A DNA stretch of 34,084 nt, from the NCBI GenBank assembly GCA_007692545.1, contig REBV01000216.1, positions 1-34,084 of the forward strand, in the 5' to 3' direction. How positions within the stretch are numbered: the first letter of the stretch is position 1; each line of letters starts with the position of its first letter. A program made the position numbers and the translations under genes. Source of the stretch: Puniceicoccaceae bacterium (GTDB lineage: Bacteria; Verrucomicrobiota; Verrucomicrobiia; Opitutales; Coraliomargaritaceae). Positions 1-9,272 of this stretch are shown piece after piece. The notes under the pieces were generated by a model. That model ran no database searches. It saw nothing but the letters and a program-made list of their open reading frames with translations, and was not told the origin of the DNA.

Positions 1-1387
1 TTGCATTGCGGGCACTCTTTTGAATGGCATCGCCCGCCCCGGGATCGATATCGGCGAGGAGATTTTCAAAGACCATACCGAGCAACTCGGGATCGAGGGC
101 GACTTCCTCTTCCAGCGAGGTGTTTTCCTCGATGGTGAATTTGTATTGGGCGAAAATGCGGTTAAGACCCTTGGTTTTCACCAGTCCACCGGCGGCGCGT
201 CCGCGCTGGACTTCAATTGATTCGGCGTAGAAAAGTTCGTTCGGGATGGAGAAGACACCTTCCTCGGAGCGGTTGTTGGCGTTGTCGCCCTCGTCGCGCT
301 CGAAGAGGGCGGCATTGATGTAGGGCACCCGGTCGAAGAGCGAGCGGTCGAAGTCCTCATGCAGGGCGTCCGGGCTGAACCATTCCACCGAGGCGCGGTT
401 GCGCTCGCCGATGGGGCGGTGGAGGGCGTTGAAGAAGAGGTTTTGCAGGATGGCGCGGTAGTAGCTGCTGCTTTGCTGGAAGAGTTCGAGATTGAGCTCG
501 GCGGCATCGCTGTCCTGCACCAGGGGGTAAGCGCGGCCACGATAGTCGCGCAGCTCCAGGAGTTCCGCCGGGATCAGGCCGCGTTCCTTGAGGAACCAGC
601 AAAACATGAGGCGGCAGATCAGGCGCACGGTGAAGTCTTTGACATGGGCTTCGGCATTGTCGCCGAAATGGGCGGGGCACTCCGGCAGGCGAATCTTTCC
701 GATAGCATGCTGATACCAGGCGGCGACTTCCTTGTAGAAATCTTCGTTGAGGACGCGGTTGTCGAAAACGCGCTGCCATCTCTTGTGAAGTTCACGAAAG
801 TTTCTTGGGCGATCATTGCCACGATCCGGGACAACCAGTTGAAGCAGGAAACGTTTGTGGGCGGCATGAGGTTGCTCCGGGTGCACGTCTTTCAGGAGCG
901 AAACCTTGCCCGGCTTCTCGCCCTCGCGCCACTGCTGGCGATAGGCCGAGCGTTCGCAGGAAGCGAGGGAGATGCAGGTCTGATCGTGGTCGTATTTGTA
1001 AACCACGATGACGGGGGCGGCTTTGAAGGCGCGGTTGAAATCGCGTGTCAGGTTGGAGAGGTCGGTGCGGGTGGCGTGGGCATCGCCCAGATCGACAGCC
1101 AGAATAAAGAGGCCTTCATAGTCCGGACCGATTGAGGCTTCCACGGTCTCCAGGTCGTCGGCTGGCAGGTCGTGGCCGAAGGTGCCGTCTTCGACGCGAC
1201 CCACCAGGTAGATGCTCTGGATGATGCCGTGGGCATCCTTGAGCCCATCGCGGAAGAAGCGCTGGGGGCTGAGTGCCGCATCGGCCAGCGGGCTGAGGGG
1301 GATGTGCAGGGTCTCTTTGAACAGGCTACGGGCGGCTTGCAGCAGCGGTTCGTTGGAGAATTTGAGAAGTGCGGATTCGAGGGACAT
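1..1387 (-). CDS. Eco57I/type IIG-like N6-adenine DNA methyltransferase (N-terminal part; truncated by the left window edge)
   Basis: Own translation of the minus strand from ATG at 1387 (preceded in frame by TGA): MSLESALLKFSNEPLLQAARSLFKETLHIPLSPLADAALSPQRFFRDGLKDAHGIIQSIYLVGRVEDGTFG...FTVRLICRLMFCWFLKERGLIPAELLELRDYRGRAYPL...; frame stays open to position 1. It is not in the supplied ORF track because it runs off the edge. Starts 20 bp after the helicase stop. Confidence 0.75.
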   Translation of the reverse strand, partial: MSLESALLKFSNEPLLQAARSLFKETLHIPLSPLADAALSPQRFFRDGLKDAHGIIQSIYLVGRVEDGTFGHDLPADDLETVEASIGPDYEGLFILAVDLGDAHATRTDLSNLTRDFNRAFKAAPVIVVYKYDHDQTCISLASCERSAYRQQWREGEKPGKVSLLKDVHPEQPHAAHKRFLLQLVVPDRGNDRPRNFRELHKRWQRVFDNRVLNEDFYKEVAAWYQHAIGKIRLPECPAHFGDNAEAHVKDFTVRLICRLMFCWFLKERGLIPAELLELRDYRGRAYPLVQDSDAAELNLELFQQSSSYYRAILQNLFFNALHRPIGERNRASVEWFSPDALHEDFDRSLFDRVPYINAALFERDEGDNANNRSEEGVFSIPNELFYAESIEVQRGRAAGGLVKTKGLNRIFAQYKFTIEENTSLEEEVALDPELLGMVFENLLADIDPGAGDAIQKSARNA

Positions 1388-1407
1388 GGGTCAATGCGGT
1401 TGCTGAA

Positions 1408-4400
1408 TTATTTGCTGACGGTAAACCAGAGGATGAGGTCGCAGTTTTCCGGGTCGTATTGGGCTTCGAGGGAGTTTCGATCCGCGACCTGCGACTGGGT
1501 GGCGAGGTCGCCGCCCTGGATGCCGCTGATGAGATCGTCGAGGGCGTCACCCTCTGAGAAGGACCGCAGCCAAGTTTTGATCGATTGGGAACAGGCGTCG
1601 ATGGCCTGACTGTCGTTCTGGTCGATGGCTTGCGGGACAAAACGCGCTTCGCTCCGGTGATCGGAGAGAAACTTGAGCACCTCCCCGGGCTTGTCGAAGA
1701 TGGCTTGTCCGCGCTGGTCGATGTAAACCAAGTTGTGCCGATGGTAAGGCGTCTTGCTGCCGTTCTTGCGGGAGGGGTAACCCAGCAGGGCCACGATGCC
1801 GTCGGCACTGCCGTCCTGTGCTGTTTTGAAGCCGGTGTAGATCCCGAGCGGCATGGCTTCATAGAGCTTTTGGTCCTGGCTAAGCTCTTTGAGCAGATCC
1901 TGGCGGAAGATTTCCAAAGACAAATCCGAGAAATTAAGGCTCCGGCTCTGGTCTTCCAGTTCTTCCCAGGAGCTTTCGAGGTGTTCCAGCATACGTGCTT
2001 CCTGTTGCTCTTGGAAGGTTTCATCCTCAAGCCGCTCTTGCACCCGGTCGGTGATACCGGGCACTTCAGAGCCGGTGGTGGCAATGGCGATGGCGCGGTC
2101 TTCGACGCGTTTTTGCAGGCCGAGGTAGTCGTTGACCGATGCACTTGGCCAGAAGTTGATGCCGCGGACAGTATCGTTGGGTGAGCCGATGCGGTCGATA
2201 CGACCGAGGCGCTGGATTACCCGCACCGGATTCCAGTGGATGTCGTAGTTAATGACGGTGTCGCAGTCCTGTAAATTTTGACCTTCGCTGAGGCAGTCCG
2301 TGGCAATGACAATCTCGATGGGCTGGTCCAGCAGCTCGGCGACGCGTTCGTTGCGGGAACGCACCCAATCGCTCCATTGGTGATAACTGGACCAGTTGGA
2401 GGACTTCGCCTCAAAATCGGGCCAGTCCCGCTCCATGTAGAGCTTGGTGAACGGGCAGAAGCGTTCGAGCACGGGCTCGAAGTTCTTGACCACGGTATGC
2501 GGGGTCTCGGAGCAGCGTGCACCGTCGCCACTGATGCAGGCCATTTTCCCGTAGCCCCGGTGCCGGAGCTGATCGAAGAGGTAATTCGCGGTGTCGGTGT
2601 AGCTGGTAAAGAGCAGGAGTCGACGCTGCTCGGAGGGTTTGTCCGAATGAAGTTGCTCGTTAAGCAGGCCCATCAGGCGGTCCAGTTTCGCATCGGCGCT
2701 GGATTGCTCCTGTTCTTTGGCAATTTGGGCTTCGTAGTGGTCGAGGGTCTTGATGAGGCGTTCAAGCTGCCGGACATCGTCTTCGAGGTGTGCCCTGAAG
2801 GTATCGAAGTTTCCGGCCGCTGCGATTTCAGACAGGCGGATTTCCCGTTTGCCCAGCGGGATGTCCAGCGCCTCCTCATCCTTTGTGATTTGTGCCAGAT
2901 CGCCGCTGAGTTTTGCGTCCTCTTTGTGAGTTGCGTATTTTTCTGCGGCGGTGAGTGCAGTTTGGTGGACTATTTGAACGACCTTGAGTGTGCTATGGAA
3001 AGCCGACCAGGAAGACTCCAGCCGTTTGACCAACAATTTGTTGAGCATGACGACAAGGAATTGATCGCGCAGTGCTTCGTTTTCGAGAACGTTGTCCGAC
3101 TTGTCCTGTTTCTCGCTGTAAACGGCTGGTTTGTAGGCGGCGAAGAAGTTTGGGAGTGCCGCCAGGATGTCTTCGAAGCGCTTGAAGCTATCTATATTGA
3201 GGGAATCAAGATATTCATTTTGCGGAGGCTGCATCTCGGGGAAGGTCAACGTGTCCGTGAGTCCTTTGATGTGCCGCCGGGTGCGGGCAACGACCAGGCG
3301 GTCAATCAGGCGAATCACCTCGTCCGGTAACTTCTGCAACAGGCTCCGGATGTTGCGGTCGGGATCCTCGCTCCACCGCTTGAACTCCTTGCTGGCCGTG
3401 CGAAACTTGTTTTCGATGCTATCGACCAGTATGCCCTTGGCATCGGCAAAGCCATCGTCCTGATCTTTGACGATCAGTGAAAACTGGTTCCTCAGGTCGC
3501 GGAAGTCGTTGTTGATCGGCGTTGCTGACAACAGAAGCACTTTGACGTCTTTGTTCTTTTTTAATAGCTCCTCAACCAAGTATTGGTAGCGGCCTGACTT
3601 GCGGTTGCGCAGGTTGTGGCTCTCATCGATGACAATCAACTTCGGCGTGTCGCTTTGGAAATAGGTATCCAGTCGCCTCCCGTCAGTGTGGTTGGTTTCG
3701 ATCCGGTTGTCCTGCAGGTCGGTATGGTAGCGGATGGTGTAATCCAACTTGTCTGCATCGAAAATTGAACCGTTGTCTTTGAGGTAGCGTCTCCAGTTAT
3801 TCGATAGCTTCTTGGGGCATAGCAGAATGCTGCGGTAACCTTTATACTCGTAGTATTTGATGACGGCCAGGGCACTCCAGGTTTTACCCAGGCCGACGGC
3901 ATCTGCGAGCACGGCACCGTCGTAATCTTCGATCTTCTTGATCAGACTGAGCACACCCTTTTGCTGAAACTCGTAGAGCGATTTATAGATCTTTGTGTGC
4001 TTCAGGTGCCCGATGCGTTGCTGTAAACCGGCATCGGCCTCCAAATCGACCAGTTGATCGCGGAATAACTCAAACAGGGTTTTATAGTAGAGTTCGTGTG
4101 GCGTGTATTTGCGAAAAATGGACTCGATCTGTTCGATCAGGTATTTCTTGAAAGGGACGCGCTTACCGTCGACGGTCTTGTATGCATGGGTCTGGTCCCG
4201 CTGCCAGAGGTCATCGAACCAGCGGCAAATCTCCTCGTAGTCGGCGGCAGTACCCTGGCCGATGACGTTTAACTCAATGTTGGACGTGTGCTGCATACCC
4301 AGACCTGCTTCCGTCAGATTGGAACTGCCGCTGACGAAGTAGCACAGGGGTTTGCTGGGTGCGCGGAACAGCGTGGTTTTGGCGTGGCAGAAATTAGGCT

Positions 4401-4716
4401 CCACCGTGTGGACTTTGACTTTCTCCTGCTTGAGGAAGGCCACAGCCTCCTGGGCGACTTGGTTCAAGCGGAGCGCAGCATCCACGGTAATCGTCTCTGT
4501 TAGGAGATTGATAGGTTTTTCCCTATCCTGATCATTGCAGACGATGTCGCCTAAAACGAAGCGAAAGTCCGAAATCTTATCGTTCAGCTTCCGAGAGATG
4601 AATGAGAGGATGCCGACCGTGAAGTAGCCGCTGGTACAATCCAGCTTTCCCGTGCCGGTCTGCTCTTCGATCCATGAGGCAACACTTTTTTCTTTGGTTG
4701 AGTTATCGTAGAGCAT
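1408..4716 (-). CDS. PLD-domain / SNF2-type DEAD-DEAH helicase fusion (defence-type helicase)
   Basis: 1102 aa. N-terminal PLD-like region (HAKTTLFRAPSKPLCYFVSGSSNLTEAGL), helicase motifs ADAVGLGKTWSAL, VIDESHNLRNR, LLLSATPINND, and C-terminal VIATDCLSEGQNLQDCDTVINYDIHWNPVRVIQRLGRIDRIGS. Confidence 0.9.
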   Translation of the reverse strand: MLYDNSTKEKSVASWIEEQTGTGKLDCTSGYFTVGILSFISRKLNDKISDFRFVLGDIVCNDQDREKPINLLTETITVDAALRLNQVAQEAVAFLKQEKVKVHTVEPNFCHAKTTLFRAPSKPLCYFVSGSSNLTEAGLGMQHTSNIELNVIGQGTAADYEEICRWFDDLWQRDQTHAYKTVDGKRVPFKKYLIEQIESIFRKYTPHELYYKTLFELFRDQLVDLEADAGLQQRIGHLKHTKIYKSLYEFQQKGVLSLIKKIEDYDGAVLADAVGLGKTWSALAVIKYYEYKGYRSILLCPKKLSNNWRRYLKDNGSIFDADKLDYTIRYHTDLQDNRIETNHTDGRRLDTYFQSDTPKLIVIDESHNLRNRKSGRYQYLVEELLKKNKDVKVLLLSATPINNDFRDLRNQFSLIVKDQDDGFADAKGILVDSIENKFRTASKEFKRWSEDPDRNIRSLLQKLPDEVIRLIDRLVVARTRRHIKGLTDTLTFPEMQPPQNEYLDSLNIDSFKRFEDILAALPNFFAAYKPAVYSEKQDKSDNVLENEALRDQFLVVMLNKLLVKRLESSWSAFHSTLKVVQIVHQTALTAAEKYATHKEDAKLSGDLAQITKDEEALDIPLGKREIRLSEIAAAGNFDTFRAHLEDDVRQLERLIKTLDHYEAQIAKEQEQSSADAKLDRLMGLLNEQLHSDKPSEQRRLLLFTSYTDTANYLFDQLRHRGYGKMACISGDGARCSETPHTVVKNFEPVLERFCPFTKLYMERDWPDFEAKSSNWSSYHQWSDWVRSRNERVAELLDQPIEIVIATDCLSEGQNLQDCDTVINYDIHWNPVRVIQRLGRIDRIGSPNDTVRGINFWPSASVNDYLGLQKRVEDRAIAIATTGSEVPGITDRVQERLEDETFQEQQEARMLEHLESSWEELEDQSRSLNFSDLSLEIFRQDLLKELSQDQKLYEAMPLGIYTGFKTAQDGSADGIVALLGYPSRKNGSKTPYHRHNLVYIDQRGQAIFDKPGEVLKFLSDHRSEARFVPQAIDQNDSQAIDACSQSIKTWLRSFSEGDALDDLISGIQGGDLATQSQVADRNSLEAQYDPENCDLILWFTVSK

Positions 4717-5219
4717 TATAATTTTTCCAAATTCGTCGTCTCATAGGTCGTCGCGTGTCTGTTTGCAGTTCGTGCAGTGGGTATCCGCTGTTTGCAGCAT
4801 CAGATAAGACTTCCAACCTGACCGGTTTCACCCTGCCGATCTTATCGGCAGGGTGAGACATTTGTGTGACTCGCAGGGAGGCGAGGGCATTTCTGCCGGA
4901 GGAGCTAAGAATGTCGTAATACGGCATGAATGTGCAGCATAAGGCGAGAAAGACTGAAAGGTCACGAATTATCTGGTTATTGCCCTGCCTTAATTTAGCA
5001 TTTTCAGAGCGAACATCTTGTTCCTAGTGGCTATTTTTTTGGCATGTGGCCTCGTAAACTGGCAGTCGAGGTAAATCCCCTGAATCTGGAGCAGCTAAGG
5101 CTAGCGACTGATACAGGTTTCAAGGAGGCTGAATACACGCGGGGCACCTGAATAGCATTGGCAGGCGGCATCCGGTGAGTAGTTCTGTATCAGGGCGTCG
5201 AGTTCCGGTTCGGTGGGCA

Positions 5220-5255
5220 GGCGCTCGCAAGCGAGCACGCCACGAAACTACAGCC
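5220..5255 (+). repeat. 36-bp interspersed repeat, copy 1
   Basis: ggcgctcgcaagcgagcacgccacgaaactacagcc; 35/36 identical to 7237-7272; contains palindrome GCTCGC-AA-GCGAGC. Confidence 0.9.
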
Positions 5256-5321
5256 CCTCGGCTCCAGGCGGACCTGATCGGGATTTGCTTTTCGGCGGCA
5301 CTAGCTGCCGGGATTGGAAGT

Positions 5322-5759
5322 TCAGAGCTTGGCCACCTTTAAGCCTGCGGCTTTGGCGAGTTTGATTTGGCGGGTGTCGAAGCTGAGGAAGCGCTCGCAA
5401 CCGAGGGTGACGGCCATGGCGACATGAAGAATGTCGAGACTGCGGTTGCCCAGCTTTTCGCTGTGCTGTGCGCTTAGGCGTTCGGTCTCGATCAGGACAT
5501 TGCTTTGTGCGAGTTCCACGTTTTTAAAAATGCCTGCACTCAGGTCGGATAGAAGTAAGTTGAGCGAGTGGTCCCGTTGGGTGGCGGTAATTTCTTTTCT
5601 GAAGACGCGGAGGCGCAGGGCGTTGCGGAACTCCACTTGGTTGAGCCATGAAAAGGAGATAGGCACGTTTTGCCTGTCCATGAATTTTGCGGCGCGTTCG
5701 CTATTCGCATCCGGTGCGTAGAGCGAGCAAATGAAGCCGGTGTCCGCATAATCATTCAT
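5322..5759 (-). CDS. PIN-domain toxin (VapC family)
   Basis: 145 aa; PIN acidic residues in MNDYADTGFICSLY, NQVEFRNALRL, RSLDILHVAMA, FLSFDTRQ. 4-bp ATGA overlap with the upstream antitoxin. Confidence 0.88.
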   Translation of the reverse strand: MNDYADTGFICSLYAPDANSERAAKFMDRQNVPISFSWLNQVEFRNALRLRVFRKEITATQRDHSLNLLLSDLSAGIFKNVELAQSNVLIETERLSAQHSEKLGNRSLDILHVAMAVTLGCERFLSFDTRQIKLAKAAGLKVAKL

Positions 5760-6001
5760 CGCTCACCCCGCTCTTCGGAGAGCAGTTCGGTGGCCGTTTT
5801 GGGTAGTATTTGGTCACCGTAAATGGCGCGGAGGCGCTTTCTGAAATCAGGGCGTGGTCCACTCTTTTTATTGGATGCCATCGGCTGCAAGACGGCAATC
5901 GGCTGGTTTCGGCGGCGGATTTCGACCGATTCACCGAGGGCGATGCGCTCCATCAGTGCCCCAGTCTCGTGTTTGAGGCTACGTATGTTGACTGATTTCA
6001 T
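5756..6001 (-). CDS. Phd/YefM-like antitoxin
   Basis: 81 aa MKSVNIRSLKHETGALMERIALGESVEIRRRNQPIAVLQPM; typical Phd/YefM N-terminus, translationally coupled to a PIN toxin. Confidence 0.85.
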   Translation of the reverse strand: MKSVNIRSLKHETGALMERIALGESVEIRRRNQPIAVLQPMASNKKSGPRPDFRKRLRAIYGDQILPKTATELLSEERGER

Positions 6002-6050
6002 ATGTAATACATTTATGTGTCACAAATGCACGACTGTCAATATCGGTTGA

Positions 6051-6272
6051 GTGAGAATTGACCTGGTCGTCAAGATGCCCGCTTCGGAAACCTGGGCCAT
6101 CGAAATCAAGCACGGAACCGCACCGAAACCTGGTAAGCACTACAGTGAGACTTGCGATGATGTGGGAGCCGACCGAAAATACATCGTGTATGGGGGGGAT
6201 GACGTGTTCCCGCTCGGTCGCGGTGTCACCATGATTTTCCTGCAAAAACTGATGCAATTAATAACTGCCTGA
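6051..6272 (+). pseudogene. C-terminal remnant of a DUF4143-type AAA ATPase
   Basis: MRIDLVVKMPASETWAIEIKHGTAPKPGKHYSETCDDVGADRKYIVYGGDDVFPLGRGVTMIFLQKL resembles only the extreme C-terminal nuclease-like part of DUF4143 ATPases; no ATPase domain upstream. Confidence 0.6.
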
Positions 6273-6402
6273 GGAGGCCCCAACTGGCCAGCTTTTGGGC
6301 GGAGCGGGTGCCGCCTGCTTTAACATCGAAGGGCGAGGGGATCCAGCCTAGCACGGGCATGCCGATTTGGGCCCTGAGACGACGACAGAGGTCTGCTCCG
6401 TT

Positions 6403-6426
6403 GGCTGGGTGGCTGGGTGGCTGGGT
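6403..6426. repeat. 8-bp tandem repeat (ggctgggt) x3
   Basis: Direct reading: ggctgggtggctgggtggctgggt. Confidence 0.9.
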
Positions 6427-6521
6427 GGCGTTGGTTTCTGCGGTGACCGTTGCGGTTGTCGCGCTTTGTTGGGTCGCTTCGGTGTTGGTCGCAGATTGGG
6501 CCGGATTCTGTTTGCGGAACT

Positions 6522-6767
6522 TTAGTGAGCACCCTGGAGCCTGCCTGCCTCTGTATTCACCTCAATTTCCGCTTCGGCCATCAACCAGTGATACACATCA
6601 AATCCATCGTGGCAGCCTTGATTGAGATACATGAAATAAGCTCTTTGAGACACTTCATCTTCAGGAGATGTGACCGCAGGAACGATCGGCTTGAGTGGGG
6701 GCGTGGACGGTCTTGATTCGCGGGCGGCGCTTTGTTTTTTGGGTCGGGCTGGCTTTTTTAGTTTCAT
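6522..6767 (-). CDS. DUF2934-like small protein
   Basis: 81 aa with EDEVSQRAYFMYLNQGCHDGFDVYHWLMAEAEI, the DUF2934 pattern. Confidence 0.65.
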   Translation of the reverse strand: MKLKKPARPKKQSAARESRPSTPPLKPIVPAVTSPEDEVSQRAYFMYLNQGCHDGFDVYHWLMAEAEIEVNTEAGRLQGAH

Positions 6768-7236
6768 GCTCCTGATTTTATCCGAAAAAGTGGCTTAGTG
6801 CTATGGGGTGTAGCCCCACTGACGATGATATCCACGACGGTTGCACCCGGCTACTTTGAATGATTTTCCCCAGAGTAGATTTACCTCCGTTTTGACCAGA
6901 AATCAGAGACTTTTATGCGATTTTTATGGGCGTCTTAAAAATCCCAAATTTCTCTCTTTTTTGGAGTTCAACTCCTGATATGTATAGATTATATTGTGCC
7001 CATGATTAAGCGGATGATAGAGACGGAGTTTAAAACTCTGCTACAAGTGTTTTAATGTCATTCATTGCAAACGTCGGGTTTAGACTCTTAAGAAAGCTTA
7101 CGCGGGACGATTGCTGAAGCTGCATGCTGCGAAAGAAAACATTACAATAGTTTCGATTTTCAGCAAGGATGAATCGAAAAACTGCCAACCGCTGCGGTCA
7201 AGGGCATAACTGCTTGCGAAGACTGGGGGCTCCGTC

Positions 7237-7272
7237 GGCGCTCGCAAGCGAGCACGCCACGAAACTTCAGCC
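7237..7272 (+). repeat. 36-bp interspersed repeat, copy 2
   Basis: ggcgctcgcaagcgagcacgccacgaaacttcagcc; same orientation as 5220-5255, one mismatch; abuts the 3' end of the metallophosphatase gene. Confidence 0.9.
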
Positions 7273-7273
7273 T

Positions 7274-8242
7274 TCAGATCGAGGCATCGATGCTTTGGTT
7301 GGCGACAGATACGCCGCGCAGGCGGTTGGTGCGGGTAAATTCAAAATCCAGGCGTCCCAACACGACACCGCCGTGCCCGACTTGAGAGATGACCGTGGGT
7401 GCGTCGCCGGCTTTTTCCACAATTTCGGGCTCGTCCAGCAGCGTATGCGTGTGGCCGCCGATAATGAGGTCGATGCCGTGCACCTGATTGGCGACGATCT
7501 GGTCACTCACTTGTTCGGGATCGTCATAGCGGTAGCCGAGATGGCTGAGGCAGATCACCATATCGCAGTGGAAATCCTGCCGCAAGCGCTGTGTCATTTC
7601 CGAGGCGGTGGCGATTGCATCCCGATCCTGCACGCCCTGATGGAGGTGGGGCAGCACGAGGTTTTTGAAGGCAACGCCCAGCCCGAAAATACCGATACGC
7701 ACGCCGTCCACATGTTTAATAAGGTGTGGCCGGGTAAAGGCACCCATGGCTGGCGCACCGCTAAAGTCGTAGTTGGAGATGACGAATGGAAACCGGGCCT
7801 TGGGGGCGACTTCGACAAAGCCCTCTACTTTATTATCAAACTCATGGTTTCCGATGGTGGAGGCGTCGTAGCCCATCATGGACATCAGTTCGTAGTCGAG
7901 GGCACCCTCATAGAAATTAAAATACGGTGTGCCTTGAAACACATCACCGGCGTCGAGCAATAGGTTGTGCGGCTGTGCTTGTCTGATTTTTTTGATCAGC
8001 GCCGCCCGCCGCGCCGTGCCGCCCATGTTGGCATAGCGGCCCGAGCCATCTGGGAAAGGCTCGATCCGGGCGTGCGTGTCGTTGGTGTGCATGATGGTGA
8101 TGCGCTTCTGGCCCGAATCCAGCCTCCGCCCGTAGGCAGCAACTGGGCTCAGGCTCATCAGGCCCAGACCGAGACCGGCAGCGCTTACCTGCTTGATAAA
8201 TTGACGACGGGAGTGGGCCCTGATGAGAGCGGATGATTTCAT
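7274..8242 (-). CDS. Metallophosphatase / 5'-nucleotidase N-terminal domain protein with Tat-like signal
   Basis: 322 aa; HSRRQFIKQVSAAGLGLG Tat-like motif, ITIMHTNDTHARIEPFPDG, DAGDVFQGTPYFN, GNHEFDN, GGHTHTLL. Confidence 0.9.
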   Translation of the reverse strand: MKSSALIRAHSRRQFIKQVSAAGLGLGLMSLSPVAAYGRRLDSGQKRITIMHTNDTHARIEPFPDGSGRYANMGGTARRAALIKKIRQAQPHNLLLDAGDVFQGTPYFNFYEGALDYELMSMMGYDASTIGNHEFDNKVEGFVEVAPKARFPFVISNYDFSGAPAMGAFTRPHLIKHVDGVRIGIFGLGVAFKNLVLPHLHQGVQDRDAIATASEMTQRLRQDFHCDMVICLSHLGYRYDDPEQVSDQIVANQVHGIDLIIGGHTHTLLDEPEIVEKAGDAPTVISQVGHGGVVLGRLDFEFTRTNRLRGVSVANQSIDASI

Positions 8243-8305
8243 GCAGATGATGGTTGAAACAGAGGTGATGAGGCGGGAAGAATCCGGTTGAAGCGCACTC
8301 GCTTG

Positions 8306-9103
8306 TTATCGCCGGATACGTCCTTCGGTTGTTGGAGAAAGTTGGCGCTGGCTTTCGATGGATTCGATAAAAGCATCGCGTAGCAGAATGCCGGTGTCAC
8401 GCCGCTCAACCGGCTCCCAAAGTGTCGGCACGGGGCCGCCGCCGTCAGCCATCCAGTTGTTGGTGGCCAACCAGTAATAGTGATCGGAGCGCAGGGGGAC
8501 TCCCCCGACTAAGATATCGGTCGCACGATCACCGTCGATGCGCAGTTGTAGGCCACTGACGGGCTCGCCGCCTTCAATCGCCAGTTCGTTGGCAATCGCG
8601 CGGATTTGATCGCCGCTGAATTTCAGCAGGGTGATGTAGTTTTCAAAGGGCATGAGTTCGTAAATCATGCCAACGGTCACATCACCCTCCGGAATCGGCG
8701 TCCGCAGTCCACCCCGATTCAAGAGCGCAATATCGACCTCGCGCCCCAGGTAGCGGGAGGCGTGTTCGCGCGTGATATCGGCAGTGAGATTCCCCAGCGC
8801 ACTTTCCGGCTGACCCGACTCGATGACGGTGCGACTTACCGCGATGCGGCGATTCATCTCACGGTTCAGGGCCTCCGTGTATTTTAGCAGAAAAGCCTGC
8901 ATGTCGGCATCCGGCTCAACAGTGTCGTCTAGTGCCAGGTATTCAGGGCTGAAGCCGCTGCGCTCGTGTGCCAGATTATCCGCTGTGCCCGTATCGGAAA
9001 AGTGCCCGCAGCCGACCGTCAACAAGAGGCCGAAAAATAAAAGACTTCGCAGTAATCTATCTGCGAACACGCTGACATGCCGCGAAGCTGTAGGAGGCAT
9101 CAT
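8306..9103 (-). CDS. 5'-nucleotidase C-terminal domain protein (predicted lipoprotein)
   Basis: 265 aa; lipobox-like LLTVGC; GNLTADITREHASRYLGREVDIALLNRGGLRTPIPEGDVTVGMIYELMPFENYITLLKFSGDQI, typical 5_nucleotid_C. Confidence 0.85.
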   Translation of the reverse strand: MMPPTASRHVSVFADRLLRSLLFFGLLLTVGCGHFSDTGTADNLAHERSGFSPEYLALDDTVEPDADMQAFLLKYTEALNREMNRRIAVSRTVIESGQPESALGNLTADITREHASRYLGREVDIALLNRGGLRTPIPEGDVTVGMIYELMPFENYITLLKFSGDQIRAIANELAIEGGEPVSGLQLRIDGDRATDILVGGVPLRSDHYYWLATNNWMADGGGPVPTLWEPVERRDTGILLRDAFIESIESQRQLSPTTEGRIRR

Positions 9104-9233
9104 TCTTCAAATCTGTGAACAGAGTTGAGGCTGGTCAACCATGTTTATATGGAATGCATCAAGAGTCTGATTTAATATTGGTTTTGGGTTGAAGTGATCA
9201 CAATTGATTTAGACCCGTTGCTGGTGCGGCACA

Positions 9234-9272
9234 TTCGATGTGGCCGACCTGGAAGTATTTGGCCACTGGGTG
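9234..9272 (-). pseudogene. Degenerate remnant of the metH 3' end (tail copy C, core)
   Basis: Minus-strand translation HPVAKYFQVGHIE versus Met[14 protein letters not shown]; 32/39 nt identical to tail copy A (9915-10101). Weaker similarity seems to continue on both sides (about 9212-9300). Confidence 0.75.

Noticed and set aside
359-1135. 258-aa plus-strand ORF
   Set aside because: Antisense shadow of the minus-strand methyltransferase gene; low-complexity composition and no recognisable domain.
2278-3330. 350-aa plus-strand ORF
   Set aside because: Antisense to the PLD-helicase; composition typical of a high-GC shadow frame.
4703-4927. 74-aa minus-strand ORF upstream of the helicase
   Set aside because: No recognisable family, overlaps the helicase start and contains the hairpin; insufficient support for a gene.
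6308-6625. 105-aa plus-strand ORF containing the ggctgggt tandem repeat
   Set aside because: Opposes the better-supported DUF2934 gene and lies in decayed sequence; no domain evidence.
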